Origin: Lutraria lutraria | Taxonomy: Eukaryota; Mollusca; Bivalvia; Venerida; Mactridae | Assembly (NCBI GenBank): GCA_964023205.1 | Contig: OZ026835.1 | Span: forward strand, 35,447,380-35,511,379 | Length of the DNA stretch: 64,000 bases | Direction: 5' to 3' | Shown: one piece after another, positions 56,833 to 64,000 of the stretch | Layout of the letters: every line of letters starts with the position of its first letter | How positions within the stretch are numbered: position 1 is the stretch's first letter | Translations under genes and position numbers: made by a program | The notes under the pieces: generated by a model | What the model was told of the DNA's origin: nothing | Seen by the model: the letters and a program-made list of their open reading frames with translations, nothing else | Databases searched by the model: none

Positions 56833-57194
56833 CAAAATAATAAAACTGATAAAAATTCATGAACAAACAATATCAGTTTATCTTAGAAAGTTCCAAAGTT
56901 TAAAAGCAAATGCAAAAGAAATGAAATTTTGAATAACTTGCAGTGAAATCTAATCTCAATTGGTCCATCAGTGTCAAAGAATAGCATGTGGCAAATGCCA
57001 GAGCTGAAAGATCGTCCTCCAGGCAAACTTCCAATTAAGATAATTTGTTTAAAAATGAAATCATTGACAATGCACTGTTTTTTGAACAGCAGGAATAAAT
57101 GACAAGATTCATTTGTCTGACTATAAATTTAATTCTTCCTGCTTGAAAGTTTATTGCACACACAGATAAACTGATAATTATTATGAATTAATAT

Positions 57195-57375
57195 AATACC
57201 TTTGATTTTACCAGCTATTTCCATGGGGGTATTAAACAATTGATGTATTAACTCTGATTTTACCAGCTATTTCTTTGCAAGTATGAGACATTGCCTGTTT
57301 TACCTCTAATTTACAAGTAATATTATAATAAATTATATGCGTCTGATTTTACCAGCCATTCCAGTGGAAGTATAA
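57195..57375. repeat. Imperfect direct repeats
   Basis: CTGATTTTACCAGC(T/C)AT occurs at about 57250 and 57342, with a related gattttaccagctatttcc at 57205, each followed by a related GTATnAnAC stretch. Spacing is irregular. Confidence 0.5.
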
Positions 57376-59132
57376 GACGATAGCTATCAATACCATTGGT
57401 AAATATATTTATACATTCATTAATTTACTTGATTGAAGAGAAAATTCTATTTTCTAGTACTGTACCTGCATTAAATCATGATATATCATGCAATAGTGTT
57501 TAACATATTCCTGCAGTCATTTTTCTGACAACTATAACCACAACATGAGTTAAATAAACTGTAGTCAGAAGTGAATTCTGGTCACCTAAGAACAAAGCTC
57601 ATTTAATGCCACTTGCTTATTTATATTAGATAATTTAGAAATTAGATAACTTCTGAAAATCTTCAAAAGGGTCAACTGCAAATAGGTTATATTTCTATAC
57701 TCTCCATTCATAGGCTTATGCCTACAGTTTTGACAGTATAAGGTGCTTTGGTGTTTAAGCAAGTCAGTACATTATACATAAATTATACACAAGCCCATGT
57801 ATATACAACAATGAACATTTCAAAAGAAACACAACAGTAAGCTATACCACTTACAGCAGTAAATTTCAATGTACACAAAATATGTTGTCAACAAAGACAT
57901 CTTTAGAGAATTGATTTTCGTTACTTGGATTACTAACCTAGTCACATGGCTTAGACAAATTACTTAACAAAGATGCTGAAAGGAAAAGTTGGCCAACAGG
58001 AACAAAGTCTAAATTAAACAAAACAAAGGAACTAAGTGTTTGTAATATATTTCTGGAAACAAATCATGCTGGAATACTACCAGAAGTTATTTCCGACAAA
58101 AAAGCCTCAGAAATTTCTATCTGAACAATCAGAGAAACTGACGTTCCTACCGAAATGTTCCCAGAAGTCTGAGACTAAGAATTAATTAGCCTAAAAGGAA
58201 ATCTTTATAACTCGTCAACATACGACTGATAGATCCGGTACAGCTATCACGTACATCAACAATTTTTGCCTGAACAGAGATTTTTTTCTTAGGGAAAGAA
58301 AATGCTGTAGAGTGGCTTCATGGTTAGACAGGTTATGTAAATGAAGTAGTCAGTAATCTGAAGATCAAGGTAGAGGAATACAGAGCTGACAATCTTATTG
58401 ACAGAACAATCCTATATTAAGACACCAAACTGAATGCTTACAATATTCCAAGACAATCATGTATCAAACATTGACCAACATTAAAGTGGTTGACAGACAA
58501 AGCGTCACCACTAGTCCCATCAAACAAAGAAGTGGTCAAACGCATGATTACTGAACAGTAAACAATAGGAGAACTTGTCATTATATGAAAGGATAGTAAT
58601 GGAATAACTGGTACAGTGAAAGCTTAGAAAATGGCCATCAGTGAATTTATGGCCGCAATCTGGACATAAGTCTCCCATGCATGAATATGATTGACAAATA
58701 AATCTCTGGATATTTTTTTCCTCTGTGGCCTCGATTCATTCATCGGTTCAACAGTGTGTCATCCAGTCATTTCTTGATGATTATGTAAAAGAGACCAACA
58801 GGAAAATAAGCTGATAAATATCAATGTATACTAAATTGTAAAACTAGTGACTTTTTCCTTCACACTTCAGCGATAAGCAGTTGCTGAATCGTCTACTGTC
58901 ACTTCCAAGCTGCCACCAATTTTGTTGTTTTTACCAAAATAAGTAACTCAAACAACTTTCCATATGAAGAGTGAATTAAAGAGGAGAGGAAAGATACCTA
59001 AACAGGCCATAGCTGAAATATCTTTAGACAATTTGCCATTGGCCACCAATAGAATAATGCCACACTAGTCCTGCTTCCCTGACTGATCTATCCAGTATGA
59101 GTTCAAGGTTCTGTTAAGTGTAATACCAAACC
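57376..59132. other. Unassigned DNA
   Basis: No structured element, array or convincing frame. Confidence 0.4.
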
Positions 59133-59245
59133 AAAGCCTAGGTCACAAATTCACGGATTTTACATTTCCGGGGTCATCCATGAGATTTAACCCGTAGTGG
59201 AACCGGCAAGGAAGTAGTGATCCTTGCATGTGTGACCGAGGCTTT
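59133..59245. mobile_element. 113-bp MITE-like element with 15-bp ends
   Basis: AAAGCCTAGGTCACA (59133-59147) and TGTGACCGAGGCTTT (59231-59245) are inverse complements with one mismatch. Non-coding. Confidence 0.65.
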
Positions 59246-59984
59246 AAGTGTCTGGGATTAGTGAAATCAACCAGAGTTGGTAAAAACATTCCCAGATACA
59301 AATCAGTCAAAGTCATCAGGAAAAACACATTTTAATTAATTCAATTAGGTAAAGAAGCTGAACTAGGTAATAATGAAGAGTCACATTACAACTCCAGAAA
59401 TGTAACTATAGTTACTGATTCTGTATTATATGTCACTGAAATCCTTCAGGGTATTGTTAACCTAAGATTTATATTGGTCACTGAAAATAGAATGGAATAA
59501 ATGGAGAAACATTCTATTTTAGTGAGAATATTTAGTGAGACTGCAGTATTACATATTTATAAGATCATATGTACAATGTGACAATACAAAGCAGAACAAA
59601 GGTTAAGGCTGCTTATGGTATGATTCTTAATGGCAACAACTTTCAAGTTCTGTTCACAAATTCCTGAAATTCTAGAATCATGCTCATATTTAAAAGACGT
59701 AATACTTGCACCATATTCCAATCTTTTTTTTCCGTTCCATGTTTTAAAATCTATTTTTGCCAGCAAGTCTCAGACTGAATCAATAATATGCAATCTTGAC
59801 AAAGCCCTTTGCACAAGGGCCTTTATAATACAGACAATAACCCTTCTGAGATTTCCAACACTGTAATTGCTTTAGATGGAAATGGAAATATTATATTTCA
59901 GCTTGGAACAGAGCAAGCATCTCTTAGTTTTCAATGTCATTTGACCCACACCTTTGCACACATACTTAGGAGTAAAACAAATTG
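59246..59984. other. Unassigned DNA
   Basis: Overlapping frames of 69-78 codons on both strands are not supported by anything but their length. Confidence 0.35.
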
Positions 59985-60112
59985 TTTCCAGTTACCTGAT
60001 CTACCCTATCCCTACACCCTGCAATCCTAGACTTTTTCACAATGCCTCAGGAGTAGTACATCCACTTCCTCACTTTTTAACCTCCCCCCCGCACACTTTA
60101 AAGAACAACAAA
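59985..60112 (+). repeat. Family L repeat, copy 3
   Basis: gtttccagttacctgatcta, ccctatccctacaccctg, cctagactttttcacaatgc, ctcactttttaacctcccc. Confidence 0.5.
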
Positions 60113-60224
60113 TTCCTTACCTACCCTATATTTTAATAAACATGTAACCAGACACAAGCCAAGTCTTTGTTTACAACATTGATGGTATAACATTTACAGA
60201 CAAGGAATGTATATTTACCAGTAT

Positions 60225-60330
60225 AATCAAAATATCACCAAATAAAACAATAAAACAACTATTAAATTAAATCATTTATTTCTTCAACATTTCGCTGCAT
60301 TGGCTTCAGGATGAGAACAACAATTTTTTT
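60225..60330 (-). repeat. Penelope-like end fragment, diverged copy 2
   Basis: On the minus strand, catcctgaagccaatgcagc then gaaatgttgaag; an AT-rich part ends tttggtgatattttg. It matches the layout of 29395-29505. The CTGAAGA box has lost three bases (ctgaagcc). Confidence 0.35.
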
Positions 60331-60942
60331 AAATGATTTACCAGTATATAAAGATTATACATGTATCAGAAAATTGTTAAATATTATTTAGTGGCTTAAC
60401 CAAATTAAAAGATGAAAAAAGAGATAATTTATTACATTAAAAGGACGAGATTAATAAATCAATTAATTATTACATAATGAAATACTTAAAACTAGTGTAT
60501 AAAATAAGTTAAATAAGTGACAGGATTTATCACAAAACCAGACTTTCTCCTCATGCTTATAATCCTTGAGATTTTGAGGACAGAAGAATATTACTCAATA
60601 TATTTTCTGAGAGCAAAATAAACAAAGGCCATTCTTCGAAAACATCCAAGCTAAAAATACAGGGGGGAACTTGGTGACAATAGATATATAATATTTTGGA
60701 GAATGTTGGAGAAGTTGTGAACTGATGAGTAACATATGAGCAAAATAAACACAGGGCCACATTACTGCCAAAAAATGATCGAATCATTAAATCCATGAAA
60801 CATGTGCTGGGATACTTGATCTTGGTGACAATTATCCTGTGACCGTTCGGTTAAAGATAAATGCAAATTTTGTTTCAAAGTTACATACTATATGTTCCTA
60901 CAAGCCTAATTAAGCCAAAAACTTAAGCCTAAAGTTTTAATA
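60331..60942. other. Unassigned DNA
   Basis: Nothing recognisable. Confidence 0.35.
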
Positions 60943-61000
60943 ACCCATTCAAATGGAATTCATGAAAACATGAACTATTCTTGCATACTTCATTTAATAA
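60943..61000 (-). mobile_element. Family R short element, half copy 18
   Basis: cccattcaaatggaattcat to ttgcatacttcatttaata. The TATTTGACAGGG end is missing. Confidence 0.6.
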
Positions 61001-61946
61001 CTTGGCATATTTCATGATTTTCACTGATCTTGAATGTTTTTTGGGTAAAGAATTCCAAAGACTACATCCTCTATGAGGAAAATGATCCTTTCATTATATG
61101 ATAAATTCCATGATTAGGAAATGAGAACCACACCTCAACAGTTACGGTAGAAAACCTTCTCTTTATAGCCTAAAGATTGTAAATATAATATAACCAAGAT
61201 AATATGTTAACATACTCTGAGCCTAAGGTACAAAATGAGAGACTTTGGATTTAAAAAATCACAAGACTAATTAAACCGTAGACAGACAATATGACAATAA
61301 TGTATATCCCATGATACACATTGATAAATAATGTATACTAATTTCTTAAACTTAGGCAATTCTTGCTTCTTCATATGAAAACGATGAGCGCACAAAACTT
61401 TGCTTCAAACTGATTTAGGCTCCATTATTTCAGTAACACAATGCAACATATCAGTTGAGTCAAATTTTCATTGAAAAAAAAAAAGATTTCATTGAAGGGT
61501 ATGACCATGCAGCTGCAACGGAGATTAAAACCCCAGATAATCAGAATACAAATCCAGCGCATGAACTACTGGACCATGGCTGCAGCTTCCTGTGAAACCA
61601 ATCTGATAATGCATGATATGGAAATATACTGTAAACTCACAACTGAATTTAATTTTCAAGTCACGGCTGAATCTCCATGAATTCTCCCCTTCCATGCCCT
61701 GTGAAATTGTTACCGGTAATCATGCCTCAGCATGGATAACATTGTAGTATAAATAGCAATGTAACACTTAAATTGCCATCAGTAAGGGGTTCATCGCATT
61801 GCTGATATGTCTAAAATTGGGGGTACATAACTACATACTGATCAGCAACAAAGACATTGATACTTAAACAACAACAGATTTGTACTAGTACAGGGCAACA
61901 TATTTGAATAACACAAACATTTCGATTTTACAACAGTAGGTCATTT
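61001..61946. other. Unassigned DNA
   Basis: A 69-codon plus-strand frame near 61.5 kb is unremarkable. Confidence 0.35.
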
Positions 61947-62030
61947 GTAAAAATCAAAGTACTGAAAGTACTTATGGAAACTGAACTTACAATTACATAG
62001 ACTTGAATTGCAACAAGGAACGGGAACTAG
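61947..62030 (+). repeat. Family M repeat, solitary copy
   Basis: aaatcaaagtactgaaagta, cttatggaaactgaacttac, atagacttgaattgcaaca. No inverted partner within about 1.2 kb. Confidence 0.6.
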
Positions 62031-62062
62031 TTTAACATTTAAAATGCATGGCGGATGGACCA

Positions 62063-62161
62063 CTTTGAAAGGAATTTGTGAAAACATGAATTTGTCTTGA
62101 ACTATATTCTTGCATATTTCATGAATAGTTCATGAAGTATGAACAGCTATTTGAAAGGGGG
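62063..62161 (-). mobile_element. Family R short element, copy 19
   Basis: ctttgaaaggaatttgtgaa to gaacagctatttgaaagggg. Diverged. Confidence 0.65.
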
Positions 62162-62329
62162 AAATTCAATGAAGTAAAATAAAAAACATTGTTGATGATT
62201 TACTGTCTAAAACATAGCAATAGATTGCAAGATCATCAACCCTAGTTCTTTGTCTCGAGCATAATGGAGTATAGAAAACATCCGAGAGTATTGTCAAGCA
62301 AACAATCACCAGTGTGTGAAATAAACAAC

Positions 62330-62620
62330 CGAACTGCAATTTAACGGGATCAAAAATTACTTAGATCTCGGCATTTTCTCATTCTTAGCAATGCCGAGAG
62401 GTTTCTGTGACATTCTGATTTACGCTGTCAATGATTTGGAAGAACTTGAAAGCGTACGCTGAGCTTGAATCATTAACTGAAGACTTTCATCTTATTGTTA
62501 ATTTAATGGCGGGAACAACCATTTGGTGCAGAGACCCACAGGCAATTATTGTTTTTCTCTCTCCCAGATTAAAGGGTGCGTAATAATAATCACAGGATGT
62601 TGTATAAAATGGATCCATTT
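62330..62620. promoter_or_regulatory. Conserved-non-coding-like stretch with a 9-bp hairpin
   Basis: Compositionally unlike the flanks and free of any repeat family seen here. CTCGGCATT (62367-62375) and AATGCCGAG (62390-62398) form a perfect stem with a 14-base loop. ATGGCGGGAA resembles an E2F site, and TTGTTAATTTAATGG and GGCAATTATTG resemble homeodomain sites. No frame supports a coding role. A candidate enhancer, on pattern only. Confidence 0.25.
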
Positions 62621-63258
62621 TACGATAATGACTATTTTATTAAAGTATTTTATGGATATTAGCTAGTTTGGATGTGTATAACGCTAGTAATAGCAAAAAA
62701 ATATTCGTAGACACGTTCACATCGCCTAAGGACTCGGATACGATCATTTACCAAATATATCGTAATTATGAAAATAGGAGAACAAAATCTACTATATGAT
62801 AATGACACATTACTGTAGTCATCTTAAGACTGGATCCTGTTAATTCGTAAATACATTATTATTATTTAAATTGCGGGTCAAACATTCGGACATAGCCTCT
62901 AGACATGAACCTAATAATTCATAATATATTTTTATTTTATTTAAATTGTGGGTCAAACATAGCCATTATCATAGTAATTAGAATCAGGATAATTTATTAC
63001 TTGTGTGATCTGTTTGATCATCTGACAAGAAGTGATAGGGTACATATATCAGCCCTTTCATTTCTTCTTATCTATATTGAAAATCTAATTACATTAAACT
63101 TCATGGGTGTACGTGGAGCCCGGATTGACGGAGACTGATTAAAATTCATACACATAATATTATATGACTTATGATATATCAAATAAAGCTTACATACAGT
63201 ATAATTATAAATCTGTTACTTACCAATTAATAATTATTGTGCCACCTTTACAGAATTA
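62621..63258. other. Unassigned DNA
   Basis: It contains a short direct repeat of ttgcgggtcaaacatt / ttgtgggtcaaacata (62871 and 62945). No gene seen. Confidence 0.4.
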
Positions 63259-63464
63259 TTTGTTTGCCACTTCCGACCCATACTTTTCGGCTTGGGTCGG
63301 TAGGTAGGTAATTTTTTTTGTCATCCACATATAAAAACATTTGACTTAAATTCACAAACAGAATATTTTAAAAACATGGTAATAATTCTTTTTAATCATT
63401 TCCTTAGTCAAAATTTTTTTTGATCGGCAGGTTTTCGGTGGGTCAGTTGGAAGCGGCAAACAAA
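63259..63464. mobile_element. 206-bp MITE (TTTGTTTGCC ends)
   Basis: TTTGTTTGCCACTTCC at the left and GGAAGCGGCAAACAAA at the right are inverse complements with one mismatch, followed inward by GACCCA and GGGTC. Non-coding. Confidence 0.75.
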
Positions 63465-63508
63465 CAAAAATCGTTATTTGGGTAAAACAGCAGGTTTTTT
63501 GCTTTTAC

Positions 63509-63760
63509 CTTAGATGACTACTGGTCGGCGACCTACAATTTCGGACGACCATCAAATCCGGACACCCGCTTAAACGCTTTTTTCAGCGTTTACTTAGATA
63601 ATTTGTTGTCGATCACTCAAGCGCTTTATTTTGCAACAACCAAGATTAACAACTTCAATGAAATGCAAGTATATTTGATATGAATACGGCATTTACATTA
63701 TCCGCCCGTTGTATACATGTGCGTTCGCGGGGGGAAGTATAATAATATTACAGTGCATTG
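63509..63760 (-). promoter_or_regulatory. CpG-containing stretch, candidate promoter/leader exon
   Basis: Locally rich in CG (ggtcggcgacc, ttcggacgacc, tccggacacccgc, tccgcccg, cgttcgcgg) unlike the rest of the window. On the minus strand, CATCTAAG then GTAAAA (63508 onwards) is a usable donor. It could be the untranslated first exon that feeds the acceptor at 40202. No direct proof. Confidence 0.25.
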
Positions 63761-64000
63761 CGCATGCACAAATATTTCAGTGAGGCTCAGATAAATTTAA
63801 AAGGATCAAATATTAGAACATAATGTAGCAGACAAATATTTCCAAAAAAGAGATAACTGCTAAAAACATAATTAAACCATACCATATAATTATCAACCAT
63901 CATATTATGATAAACGTTGATTTTTTATCCACAGTCGTAACCGCACATTTAGATGATATGGTAGAGTACGTGTTTATTTGTATACATCCTTTTATGCTGG
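63761..64000. other. Window end, unassigned
   Basis: No structured element recognised. Confidence 0.35.

Noticed and set aside
1..64000. Endogenous virus or LTR retrotransposon
   Set aside because: I saw no long terminal repeats, no YxDD-type polymerase stretch and no gag- or capsid-like frame.

Overview
This is a window of AT-rich, intron-dense eukaryotic DNA, most likely from a bivalve mollusc. No line of evidence suggests a prokaryote: there are no long ORFs, no operons, and about 20-25 families of short interspersed repeats fill the sequence. The mollusc call rests mainly on repeat style (short inverted-repeat elements, elements starting with GATCGCTCACCTGA, elements ending in GGGGGTATA, and minisatellites sitting inside mobile elements). 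It is an inference and was not checked against a database.

Only one piece of protein-coding gene is well supported. On the minus strand, positions 40201-40049 form an exon. It has a good 3' splice site, a short 5' leader with an in-frame stop, an ATG in good context, 39 codons plus two bases, and a consensus GTAAGT donor. The protein begins MAEGHWSHQE, has an acidic ESDEED cluster, and I do not recognise it. Everything to the left (1-40048) would then be its first coding intron, at least 40 kb long. Within that intron, on the same strand, is a near-ideal zero-length exon (CAG followed directly by GTAAGT at 18927-18919), which is what a recursive splice site looks like. An 82-nt candidate recursive exon follows it. 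Upstream of the exon, a 99-bp tandem repeat (40165-40950, eight units) has multiplied the exon's own 3' splice site and leader.

Layout: 1-11.8 kb, intron-like DNA with dispersed elements and a clean 175-bp inverted-repeat element with 6-bp target duplication (8203-8377). 11.8-14.65 kb, a 35-bp minisatellite (about 73 units) lying between 11-bp inverted repeats. 14.7-20.5 kb, dispersed elements and the recursive splice site. 20.5-22.3 kb, a 38-bp minisatellite running into three 231-bp tandem copies. 23.3-23.85 kb, a modular 42-bp array. 24.8-26.5 kb, a 1.65-kb inverted-repeat element. 26.8-27.1 kb, a broken Harbinger-like transposase fragment. 27-40 kb, SINEs, MITEs and short elements, one MITE clearly nested in a SINE. 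40-41 kb, the exon and its 99-bp array. 41-64 kb, further MITEs, a 451-bp near-perfect palindrome (52367-52817), a small minisatellite (54.4 kb), two tentative upstream exons (55.74 and 63.51 kb) and a stretch resembling conserved non-coding DNA (62.33-62.62 kb).

Most open reading frames of 60-146 codons in the window are chance frames in AT-rich or repeat DNA and are not annotated. Family letters used below (A, B, C and so on) are labels made up for this window only.
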